From contig CAZHHJ010000098.1 in NCBI GenBank assembly GCA_964531295.1, forward strand, positions 1 to 9,114: a stretch of 9,114 bases of DNA, read 5' to 3'. The notes beneath the pieces were generated by a model. The model did not search any database and was not told the origin of the DNA. It worked only from the letters and a program-made list of their open reading frames with translations. Below, one piece after another: positions 1-6,201 of the stretch. The translations under genes were made by a program, and so were the position numbers. How positions within the stretch are numbered: position 1 is the stretch's first letter; every line of letters starts with the position of its first letter. Source of the DNA: JAAYJK01 sp964531295 (GTDB lineage: Bacteria; Bacillota; Syntrophomonadia; Syntrophomonadales; Syntrophomonadaceae).

Positions 1-71
1 ATTATGGGTCCCATCATCTGCTCTCCATCGAAAAACACCACTTTATTTCTTCCGGCAGATTTACCGGGTCA
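1..71 (-). pseudogene. Possible remnant of a GGDEF domain C-terminus (runs off the left edge)
   Basis: Read on the minus strand from 68 down to 1, the frame is open and gives PGKSAGRNKVVFFDGEQM and a few more residues. The string KSAGRNKVV closely resembles the last conserved segment of GGDEF (diguanylate cyclase) domains, usually ALYxAKxxGRNxV. The frame is closed just upstream by TGA at 69-71, and the residues before it do not form a GGDEF domain. Nothing resembling the GGEEF active site lies upstream, where the promoter of the next gene sits. I infer a degraded or truncated gene end. A second minus frame here (EKHIDPVNLPEEIKW) also reads like protein, so the assignment is tentative. The rest of the fragment lies outside the window. 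Confidence 0.35.
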
Positions 72-79
72 ATATGCTT

Positions 80-109
80 TTCCAATAACTGAGGTAAATG
101 GTTTATAAT
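80..109 (+). promoter_or_regulatory. Putative promoter of the secreted copper-amine-oxidase-like protein gene
   Basis: A perfect TATAAT -10 box lies at 104-109. A poor -35 match (TTCCAA, 80-85) lies 18 bases upstream. Transcription would start near 116, leaving a leader of about 37 bases before the ATG at 153. The -10 box is convincing by sequence and position; the -35 is weak. Confidence 0.45.
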
Positions 110-152
110 GATTTAAATGCTATGGAATTTTAACTAATGAGGAGGTACGAAT

Positions 153-1457
153 ATGCTATCAAACAAGAAAATGAAAATCATGTCTGGATTGCTGCTTATC
201 GCCCTTTTAACCATGCTGATGCCGGCTTCTGCTCTGGCACTAGACCCATTACCGGTTGATCCAGCTATATTGACAACCAATGTAAACTGGTCAACAGGTG
301 AATTTCTTGAGTCCAGTGCTAATGATGGTTCTATAGGTAATGTTATCACCGTAACTCTGGATGGTCTAGGAACCTTCAAAGGCTCTGATGGATCTGTATT
401 TCCTGCGTCTGCCTACACTTACGATCATGTCCCGGCCGGTTTACATGTGCAGGTGGTGCAGATTAATAATAAGACCGCCCAGATCAGTCTGCCTGGCCAT
501 GCGGGTAAACATACTACCATAAACAGTATAAGTGATCTGACTATAGATTTATCAGGTATTATTAATTATTTAGTCCTTAGTGGTGGAAGCAGAGATAATC
601 TAAAAGTTACTTATACTGGCTACCCCATGTTCTACGTTATTCCCGATCTGATTCCCGACCAGTTTGCTGCAGTCCCATATATGACCTGGAGCGACAATCA
701 ATTTGTCGAGGCTGGCTCTAATGATGGTTCTATTGCTACCACCCTGCTGGTCTCTATTACTAAAGCAAGCTTTACCGGCCCCGATGGCAGTGTTTATACA
801 GCCGGCAATCAATATACGGCCGCTAACCTGCCCGCTGGATTGACAGTTAAAATAAGTAAAATAAACGATTCCACGGTAAAAATTGAGTTGCCCGGTAAGG
901 CTCACGATAATGAAGAGCCGGACAGTATCAACAACCTTAATATTTCATTTACCGATGCGGCTATCGATAATGCTTCTGTTTTCACCTTTGTGTATAACCA
1001 ATCCCGGGACGATCTTAAAATCAGCTTTAATGATGCTCCAGCGGTGGTAGATCCCCCCAAGACCATACATGCAACTATTAGCATTGGATCGCTGATCTAC
1101 ACGGTAAACAGCGTACCCTACCAAATGGATGCCTTGCCTTATATAGCTAACAGCCGTACTTATGTGCCGGTGCGCTATCTGGCTTATGCACTGGGATTGA
1201 CTGCAGATAACATCGACTGGGACAATGAATCACGAACCGTAACCATCGTGGATGCCGGCGGCAGTAAAGCTATTCAACTTACTATCGGCAGTAGATACCT
1301 TAACGTTAATGGCCTCCCCACCCTTATGGATGTAGCCCCGGAAATTACCAGCAGCCGGACCATGCTTCCGGCCCGCTGGGTGGCTGAGGCCCTGGGAGCA
1401 GTAGTCGGCTGGGATGCTTCCACTCGTACCGTAGTTATTGACAAAATAGTTAACTAG
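153..1457 (+). CDS. Secreted protein with two tandem beta-domain repeats and a copper amine oxidase-like N-terminal (stalk) domain
   Basis: The product is 434 residues. The ATG at 153 follows GGAGG (141-145) with 7 bases between. A signal peptide is clear: lysines at 5, 6 and 8, a hydrophobic core at about 11-24, and a likely cleavage after ASALA near residue 29. Two homologous units follow, about 45-155 and 178-293. Each opens with a (S)NDGSI motif and carries GSV(F/Y), (V/L)PAGL and LPG(H/K)A motifs, a beta-rich pattern I recognise from surface proteins of Gram-positive bacteria. Residues 305-430 hold two copies of the copper-amine-oxidase-like N-terminal pattern (SRTYVPVRYLAYALG and SRTMLPARWVAEALG, each followed by WD and a TVTI/TVVI strand). 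In Clostridia this domain is a wall-associated module; no amine oxidase catalytic domain is present. The likely site of action is the cell surface. The exact role is unknown. Confidence 0.85.
   Translation: MLSNKKMKIMSGLLLIALLTMLMPASALALDPLPVDPAILTTNVNWSTGEFLESSANDGSIGNVITVTLDGLGTFKGSDGSVFPASAYTYDHVPAGLHVQVVQINNKTAQISLPGHAGKHTTINSISDLTIDLSGIINYLVLSGGSRDNLKVTYTGYPMFYVIPDLIPDQFAAVPYMTWSDNQFVEAGSNDGSIATTLLVSITKASFTGPDGSVYTAGNQYTAANLPAGLTVKISKINDSTVKIELPGKAHDNEEPDSINNLNISFTDAAIDNASVFTFVYNQSRDDLKISFNDAPAVVDPPKTIHATISIGSLIYTVNSVPYQMDALPYIANSRTYVPVRYLAYALGLTADNIDWDNESRTVTIVDAGGSKAIQLTIGSRYLNVNGLPTLMDVAPEITSSRTMLPARWVAEALGAVVGWDASTRTVVIDKIVN
319..733 (+). repeat. Direct 16-base repeat marking the two homologous domains of the secreted protein
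   Basis: CTAATGATGGTTCTAT occurs identically at 319-334 and 718-733, 399 bases (133 codons) apart and in the same reading frame. It encodes the NDGSI motif at the start of each beta-domain and fits an intragenic duplication that has since diverged. Confidence 0.7.
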
Positions 1458-1492
1458 CAAGATTAAGACGAACATATATACTTAACAGTCTA

Positions 1493-1522
1493 TAGGGGAG
1501 AATAAATTCTCCCCTACCTTTT
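1493..1522 (+). terminator. Rho-independent terminator after the secreted protein gene
   Basis: TAGGGGAGAA pairs perfectly with TTCTCCCCTA (10 bp, 4-base loop) and is followed by CCTTTT. It lies 35 bases after the stop at 1457, between two convergent genes. The minus-strand side lacks a T-run, so it probably serves mainly the plus-strand gene, though the hairpin itself is symmetrical. Confidence 0.75.
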
Positions 1523-1584
1523 CCTATAATTCCTGTTATCCCCATATTCCCTGTGCATGTCAGGAAGCTTCATCCTGGCTATCC

Positions 1585-3519
1585 CTAGCGATCCCACGGA
1601 TTTTCATCATCGCCCAACAGCCAATCCAGGCCGGAGGCATGATAATAACAAATTTCTTCGGGTTCGCTTCCTTCTATGAAAGCCATCTGAATACTGCGGG
1701 GGCATGATTCGCTAGCAATAAGTCCGGTGTCCATACAAACGTTGATCAAATTAACATTAGCAGGCTTTGCAAAGTCTAGGGCAGGCAAAGTCAGTGATGC
1801 ATTCCGAATAAAATCAGCCCATATTGGGCCTGCGGCTACACTGCCCACCAGGTTGACATTGCGTCCCTTATCATACCCAACCCATACTGCACAGCAAAGC
1901 TGAGGGGTATAACCTACAAACCAGGCATCATTAAAATCGTCGGTGGTCCCGGTCTTTCCCGCCACGCTTCTCCCAACTTTAGGCAGCAGGTTGGCCCCGG
2001 TTCCGCCCGGCTGCATTACCCCTTTTAACATGTCAGTAACTATGTAAGCATTTGCTTCACTTATGACCTGACTTTGTTTAGTCTGATTCTCTTCCAGGAT
2101 ATTTCCGTTTTTATCAAGCACCTTTAATATATATATCGGTTCACTATATATACCTTGATGGGCAAAAACACTATAGGCGGCCGCCATAGCCAGAGGGGTT
2201 ACTTCCTTGGAACCCAGGGGTAAGGAAAGAATCGGCTGTATGTCTTTAAACCCAAATTTTTCTGCATGCTCAGCTACATACTGGGGTCCCAGCACATTGT
2301 TGATCCTGACCGCAATGACATTATCCGAAATCATCAAGGCTTCTTTTAAAGTGAATTTTTGCCAGTGATATTTTTCATTCCCATAGTCGCTGGGTTCATA
2401 AGTGTCCCCATTGGGAAGCCCGAATTTTACCGGTTCACATTTCATCATATAAGCCTCGGTAAGACCCCAGTCTATAGCCAGCGAGTACATAAAGGGCTTA
2501 AAGGTGGAGCCCGGCTGTCTTTCAGAAAATACCCGATTATAAGTAGAGGAGGCAAAATCTCTTCCGCCTATAATTGCACGTATTTGACCATTGCTGGTAT
2601 CCAGGGCTGCCAAGGCTGCCTGCACATCAGCCTCCCGTTCCTTCATACCTGCTTGATAAGCCTGGTTGGCAGCCTTCTGCATATCCAGATCCAGGGAAGT
2701 ATATATTTTCATCCCCCCCTGGTAGACCATGCGCTCGCCATAATTCTTAGATAGATAATCTCGTACCATGGCAATAAAATACGGTGCCTCTCCCAGTATA
2801 TAATCAGCCTGTTGGTAAGTTAATTCTCGGGAGAATATTGCCTCACTTTCCTCCTGGCTTATATAAGCTTCCTCCACCATGCGCTGCAGCACTATACCTT
2901 GTCTTTCTTTGGCCTGCTCGGGATTTATATATGGATCATAAATACTTGGAGCATTAGGCAGACCAGCCAGCAAGGCCGCTTCGTCTACACTAAGATCCAG
3001 TGCATTCTTATTAAAAAAGGTGCCGGCCGCCACTTCCAGGCCATAGGCGCCATGTCCAAAATAAATAGTGTTGCAATACATAGTCAGTATTTCATCCTTA
3101 CTGTAATGGCGCTCCAGTTCCAGGGCATAAAACAACTCCTTTATTTTCCTGCTCAGGGTACGTTCATTGCTCAAGAAAAGATTTTTAGCTGTTTGCTGGG
3201 TAATGGTGCTTCCGCCAGCGGTTATCTGCCCTGCTTTCAGATTAAGAAACGCTGCTCGCATGATGCCGCTTATATCGATTCCATGATGTTGATAAAAATT
3301 TTTATCTTCAACTGAAATAATAGCCGCTTTGAAGCTCTCCGGTATCTCCTCAAATGTTATGCTGATACGATTTTCCTCGGCCAGGCCTTTTATGGGCCGA
3401 TTATTGATATCATACACTACCGAAGCTTCCAGAACATCCATAGCAGATATGTCAACACCGCAACCGCTGAAGAGCAAGGTGCTTAACAAGATTATAATTA
3501 AGAAATATTTCTTGAGCAT
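1585..3519 (-). CDS. Class A penicillin-binding protein (PBP1A family transglycosylase/transpeptidase) with a lipoprotein-like N-terminus
   Basis: This 644-residue bifunctional enzyme polymerises lipid II glycan strands and cross-links stem peptides outside the membrane. The glycosyltransferase (GT51) domain spans about 50-220: catalytic E71 in EDKNFYQHHG, GGSTITQQ at 102-109, RKIKE at 124-128, and KDEILTMYCNTIYFG at 141-155. The transpeptidase domain spans about 300-560: S338-T-F-K341, S398-D-N400 and K522-T-G524. The C-terminus has the cysteine-bearing tail often seen in this family (CxxTG...SCP...EEICYYH). The ATG at 3519 is supported by AGGAGGT (3525-3531). Unusually, the hydrophobic start ends in LLFSGC (C20), resembling a lipobox, where class A PBPs normally have a transmembrane anchor. 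The gene is monocistronic, with terminators or convergent genes on both sides. Confidence 0.93.
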   Translation of the reverse strand: MLKKYFLIIILLSTLLFSGCGVDISAMDVLEASVVYDINNRPIKGLAEENRISITFEEIPESFKAAIISVEDKNFYQHHGIDISGIMRAAFLNLKAGQITAGGSTITQQTAKNLFLSNERTLSRKIKELFYALELERHYSKDEILTMYCNTIYFGHGAYGLEVAAGTFFNKNALDLSVDEAALLAGLPNAPSIYDPYINPEQAKERQGIVLQRMVEEAYISQEESEAIFSRELTYQQADYILGEAPYFIAMVRDYLSKNYGERMVYQGGMKIYTSLDLDMQKAANQAYQAGMKEREADVQAALAALDTSNGQIRAIIGGRDFASSTYNRVFSERQPGSTFKPFMYSLAIDWGLTEAYMMKCEPVKFGLPNGDTYEPSDYGNEKYHWQKFTLKEALMISDNVIAVRINNVLGPQYVAEHAEKFGFKDIQPILSLPLGSKEVTPLAMAAAYSVFAHQGIYSEPIYILKVLDKNGNILEENQTKQSQVISEANAYIVTDMLKGVMQPGGTGANLLPKVGRSVAGKTGTTDDFNDAWFVGYTPQLCCAVWVGYDKGRNVNLVGSVAAGPIWADFIRNASLTLPALDFAKPANVNLINVCMDTGLIASESCPRSIQMAFIEGSEPEEICYYHASGLDWLLGDDENPWDR

Positions 3520-3631
3520 AAAACTACCTCCTATTTCCTAAAATACCCATTATTGATGCATTTAATTCGGCAGCCATGCCCTTAACTTTCCGGGGGCCGG
3601 CCCTCCTTGTTTGGTATGGTGCCTGATAAAC

Positions 3632-3652
3632 ATTATGATTGCTGTCAGCAAT
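3632..3652 (-). promoter_or_regulatory. Possible operator/promoter of the PBP gene (15-bp palindrome beside a -10-like box)
   Basis: ATTGCTGTCAGCAAT (3638-3652) is a perfect inverted repeat with 7-base arms around a central T. On the minus strand it directly precedes CATAAT (3632-3637), a 5/6 match to a -10 box, so it would occupy the promoter spacer like a repressor site. The matching -35 (GAAACA, spacing 17) is weak. The architecture is inferred; the palindrome is seen directly. Confidence 0.35.
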
Positions 3653-3691
3653 GCTGTTTCTTTTCCTGTCACAGGTGCTATAAATGGGCAT

Positions 3692-3733
3692 AAAAAACCC
3701 CGGGCAATTATAGTCAACTAAGCCGCCAGGGGT
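3692..3733 (-). terminator. Rho-independent terminator of the DUF47 gene
   Basis: On the minus strand, ACCCCTGGC (3733-3725) pairs with GCCCGGGGT (3705-3697) with one mismatch, followed by a run of T (3697-3692). It begins 10 bases after the stop codon at 3743-3745. Confidence 0.75.
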
Positions 3734-3742
3734 CTTATTATC

Positions 3743-4372
3743 TTATGAGTATTTTACACAGATATTTATCAATAAATCTGCCACATCCTGAATATAATCC
3801 TGGGCCATTTCGATATGCTCATAAACTTCCCGCCACTTTATAAGGGTTATCGGTTCATCTTCATGCTCATCGAACAGTCTGGCTACCCCGGTTCTATATA
3901 GATTATCCTGCTTTTTTTCCAGCTTGATTATCTTCTTGCAACAGTCTATTATTTCTTTATTGTTGTGTTCTATTCTATCCAGCATATTAAAAGCTTTTTC
4001 CATCAGCATGATGGAATCACATAAGACCTTTACCATTTCTTTTACCTGCTCATCAGGATCACCAGCTTTATAAAGGATCATCCGATCGATAATACCGGTA
4101 ATATAGTCCAGGGTGGCGGCAAGTTTTTGCACCAATTGGAAAGCATCTTCCCGGTCAAACGGCAAAATGAAACTGGTATTCAACCGGCCCATAAGCTCCT
4201 GTATAATACGGTCACCCTCGTGTTCCATGGCAGTCAATTTGGCCATTTTTACATCCAAATCCCGGTAGTCATGGACCACATTATGCAATATCTCCCCACC
4301 TCTGACTACCACCCGCGCACTCTCATTAAAAAGCGTAAAAAGTTGTTCATCTTTTTTACCAAATAACCGCAA
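3743..4372 (-). CDS. DUF47 family (PhoU-like) protein, putative phosphate-transport accessory
   Basis: The product is 209 residues, the usual length of the DUF47/PhoU-like helical family, often encoded next to Pit-type phosphate transporters and thought to regulate them. Recognisable segments are AMEHEGDRIIQEL (48-60), LPFDREDAFQL (70-80), LDYITGIIDRM (88-98), LEKKQD (151-156) and a C-terminal helix pair with WREVYEHIEMAQDYIQDVADLL (180-201). The acidic E/D pattern fits metal-binding helical bundles like PhoU. No signal or membrane segment is visible, so it should be cytoplasmic. The start is TTG at 4372, supported by AAGGGGGG ending 6 bases upstream. It has its own promoter and terminator, so it appears monocistronic. 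No pit gene is adjacent, which leaves the partner unknown. Confidence 0.88.
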   Translation of the reverse strand: MRLFGKKDEQLFTLFNESARVVVRGGEILHNVVHDYRDLDVKMAKLTAMEHEGDRIIQELMGRLNTSFILPFDREDAFQLVQKLAATLDYITGIIDRMILYKAGDPDEQVKEMVKVLCDSIMLMEKAFNMLDRIEHNNKEIIDCCKKIIKLEKKQDNLYRTGVARLFDEHEDEPITLIKWREVYEHIEMAQDYIQDVADLLINICVKYS

Positions 4373-4421
4373 CTTTATCCCCCCTTAAGAGCTTGCAGTT
4401 ACCACCACGATAAGCTTATAT

Positions 4422-4430
4422 ATTATAGCA
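4422..4430 (-). promoter_or_regulatory. Extended -10 promoter of the DUF47 gene
   Basis: On the minus strand the sequence reads TGCTATAAT, a full extended -10 element (TGN plus perfect TATAAT, at 4427-4422). The -35 at the expected spacing is poor, as is usual when an extended -10 is present. It lies about 50 bases before the TTG start. Confidence 0.6.
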
Positions 4431-4487
4431 CGATTCAGATAAATTAAAATACCGGGCAGATCTATACTTGCGCTTTAGTTCGCTTTT

Positions 4488-5366
4488 TTATAAGCCCCGC
4501 ATATAATCTGGACGCAAATAATTTATATCATTGCTTTTTATTATCCCGTCAATCAATTCCAGTATTTTCTTTTTATCCTCGGGCAGTCGGCCTTTAATAG
4601 GCAGATAGTTAGAGGCATGATTACTCCTGAATTCACTGCCCTGTACATCCAAATGCTCGATTATAATACGCAGTTCTTCCAGTATTTCAAATGGTTCCGG
4701 CAGTTCGAATTCTCCCTTTTGCATACGCTGGTATAATACAGTCTTGGGGACAAGCATCAGGGTCAAGGCGGCAATATAATCAGGGTTTATCTCATTGCAA
4801 ATTTTAGCGGTATTAAGAGCGTGTTCTACTGCTTTAGAAGTTCTGCCCGCCAGACCTAAAAGTATGGTAACTGATAAGAGTATCCCCGCTTCCCGGACCC
4901 GTTTCCCTGCTGCTACCATCTCATCATAAGTAACACCTTTTCCTACGTCTTTCAGCAGTTCTTCGTCACCGGTTTCAACTCCCAGATAAGCCATGGTTAA
5001 GCCATGATCCTTCATTTCCGATAGCTCTTGTAATGATTTTTTCAATATACTATCCGGACTGGCATAAATACCCACGTGTTTTAAACTGGGAAAACTTTGA
5101 TATAATGCATCCAATATTTGCAGCAGCTCCGAAGTTTCCATGGCCAATGCATCACCATCAGCCAGAAAGACCTTTTCTAGATCATGATAATATAGTTTAG
5201 CCATTCGAATATCGGCCATTATCTCTTCTAATTCTCTTACCCGATATTTTTTGCCTTTGTACATATTACAAAATGTACATCGATTATGACTGCAGCCTAC
5301 CGTACACTGTAGAATATAACTCCTGGCTTCACTGGGTGGTCTATAAATATTGCCTTCGTATCTCAT
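4488..5366 (-). CDS. Radical SAM superfamily protein
   Basis: The product is 292 residues. I place the start at ATG 5366, behind GGGAGG with 8 bases between. A longer frame beginning at 5402 would start upstream of the -10 box at 5391-5396 and is unlikely. Four cysteines near the N-terminus (C21, C25, C30, C33, in CTVGCSHNRCTFCNMY) include the iron-sulfur cluster ligands. The spacing is C-x3-C-x4-C-x2-C rather than the textbook C-x3-C-x2-C, a variant I associate with a group of uncharacterised clostridial radical SAM proteins. The Elp3/MiaB-like core is otherwise regular: ADGDAL (69-74), LGVETGDEELL (128-138) and LLGLAGR (169-175). It should cleave SAM reductively to a 5'-deoxyadenosyl radical. 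No accessory domain is visible that would name the substrate, and neighbours give no pathway hint. Confidence 0.87.
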   Translation of the reverse strand: MRYEGNIYRPPSEARSYILQCTVGCSHNRCTFCNMYKGKKYRVRELEEIMADIRMAKLYYHDLEKVFLADGDALAMETSELLQILDALYQSFPSLKHVGIYASPDSILKKSLQELSEMKDHGLTMAYLGVETGDEELLKDVGKGVTYDEMVAAGKRVREAGILLSVTILLGLAGRTSKAVEHALNTAKICNEINPDYIAALTLMLVPKTVLYQRMQKGEFELPEPFEILEELRIIIEHLDVQGSEFRSNHASNYLPIKGRLPEDKKKILELIDGIIKSNDINYLRPDYMRGL

Positions 5367-5390
5367 GCTTAATTCCTCCCTATAACTTAT

Positions 5391-5396
5391 ATTATA
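5391..5396 (-). promoter_or_regulatory. -10 box of the radical SAM gene
   Basis: A perfect TATAAT on the minus strand lies 24 bases upstream of the ATG at 5366. The -35 at 17 bases (GTTAGA) is weak. Its position makes the in-frame ATG at 5402 an untranscribed start and supports the shorter protein. Confidence 0.5.
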
Positions 5397-5506
5397 AACC
5401 AATTTTGTAAATCTAACTTAAACATAGTCTCAATTATCTTCCTGTTATATTTTTTCTACACTTGGATAAAATAATACTGCATGCGAGTTTACAAGGAGGT
5501 TATATC

Positions 5507-5680
5507 TTGGCCAGAAATCGAGGAATCATGTCTGAACAGTTGAAGTATGAAATCGCTCGGGAACTCGGCGTTGATCAGATTGTGGCTTCGCAGGGATGGG
5601 GTGCAGTTACTTCTCGGGACTGTGGCAACATGGTAAGCAAAGCTATTCAGTTTGCCGAAAGATCGCTGAACCAAGTATAA
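5507..5680 (+). CDS. Small acid-soluble spore protein, alpha/beta type (divergent, minor type)
   Basis: The product is 57 residues and binds and protects DNA in the dormant spore core. The start is TTG at 5507, 7 bases after AAGGAGG (5493-5499), giving MARNRG as is usual for these proteins. A longer frame from TTG 5462 would bypass this ribosome binding site. Residues 13-22 (KYEIARELGV) match the first conserved SASP block, which contains the cleavage site of the germination protease (after E19). TSRDCGNMV (35-43) corresponds to the second block, usually TSRENGSVGG, followed by the helix KAIQFAERSL. It has a GWG segment (30-32) and a cysteine at 39, as in minor clostridial members. Expression in the forespore (sigma G) is expected from the family, but I could not find a convincing sigma G promoter. 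A perfect terminator follows. Confidence 0.88.
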   Translation: MARNRGIMSEQLKYEIARELGVDQIVASQGWGAVTSRDCGNMVSKAIQFAERSLNQV

Positions 5681-5697
5681 AACAACAACTCGCATTA

Positions 5698-5734
5698 GGA
5701 AGCAAGGGGGCGGATCCTTGCTTCCTTTTATTTT
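5698..5734 (+). terminator. Rho-independent terminator of the SASP gene
   Basis: GGAAGCAAGG (5698-5707) and CCTTGCTTCC (5716-5725) pair perfectly over 10 bp around an 8-base loop, followed by TTTTATTTT. It starts 17 bases after the SASP stop codon. Confidence 0.9.
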
Positions 5735-5738
5735 GTAG

Positions 5739-5773
5739 AAAAGTTGGCAGCCAAAACCGTCCCCACTGTCAAC
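5739..5773 (-). terminator. Candidate terminator of the MgtC-like gene; hairpin resembling a solitary REP-type element
   Basis: On the minus strand GTTGACAG (5773-5766) pairs with CTGCCAAC (5750-5743) apart from one A/C mismatch, with a 15-base loop, and is followed by TTTT (5742-5739). It begins 5 bases after the stop of the MgtC-like gene. Left arm plus loop read GACAGTGGGGACGG, which I recall from dispersed palindromic repeats linked to REP-associated transposases in Firmicutes. That link is from memory and is not shown by this window. Confidence 0.4.
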
Positions 5774-5778
5774 CGACT

Positions 5779-6201
5779 TTAGTATTTTCGTGAAAATTTG
5801 GTCAGCAGCTTTTGAGCTAGATAAAAGATAATCAAGAAAATAATAACTCCTGCACTCACACTGCTTAAGCCACCGCCGATAGCTATTCCAATAATGGCTG
5901 TCACCCAGAGTGCAGCTGCTGTTCCCAGACCTTCCACCTTTTTCTCCGAGCTGACCCAAATTAAGCCACTGCCAATAAAACCCAAAGCTACTATAACTTG
6001 TGCTGGTAGGCGGCTAGGGTCGGCATACCAGGTCATTGAGAGATGAATGAAATATTGTGAAGATATATAAGTTATTAGAGCCGCTCCCATGCATACCATA
6101 CTGAATAAACGAGCTTTAGTAATCTTTTGAGTGCTTAAGCCAATTAATGCCCCTACTACCCCGGACAGTATGATACGGCCCAGAACTGCTCCAATGCTCA
6201 T
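5779..6201 (-). CDS. MgtC/SapB family membrane protein
   Basis: The product is 140 residues with four or five hydrophobic helices (about 4-23, 33-50, 66-84, 96-112, 114-133). The segment DPSRLPAQVIVALGFIGSGLI (61-81) is the family signature, and GLGTAAALWVTAIIGIAIGGG (91-111) is the usual second block. MgtC-like proteins are inner-membrane proteins linked to magnesium limitation and, in Salmonella, to inhibition of the F-type ATPase. The N-terminal motif GLERE of typical members is replaced by GLSTQ, and the GLRT block is altered to ARLF, so this is a divergent member and its function should not be copied from MgtC. The C-terminal regulatory domain of Salmonella MgtC is absent. The ATG at 6201 overlaps the guaB stop as ATGA, with only a weak ribosome binding site (AGG), so translation is probably coupled to guaB. 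Confidence 0.85.
   Translation of the reverse strand: MSIGAVLGRIILSGVVGALIGLSTQKITKARLFSMVCMGAALITYISSQYFIHLSMTWYADPSRLPAQVIVALGFIGSGLIWVSSEKKVEGLGTAAALWVTAIIGIAIGGGLSSVSAGVIIFLIIFYLAQKLLTKFSRKY

Noticed and set aside
2359..3315. Plus-strand open frames opposite the PBP gene
   Set aside because: They have no ribosome binding sites or recognisable domains and lie fully inside a well-supported gene on the other strand.
3524..3577. A 17-residue minus-strand frame (ATG at 3577) ending inside the PBP ribosome binding site, resembling a leader peptide
   Set aside because: Its own ribosome binding site is poor, the sequence has no codon run suggesting attenuation, and no alternative hairpin pair was seen. 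It is probably chance.
4459..4487. Possible terminator of the radical SAM gene
   Set aside because: Only a 3-bp stem can be drawn, and the T-run is on the wrong strand for this gene.
5462..5506. Upstream TTG start of the SASP
   Set aside because: No ribosome binding site precedes it, and the frame reads through the strong AAGGAGGT that serves the TTG at 5507.
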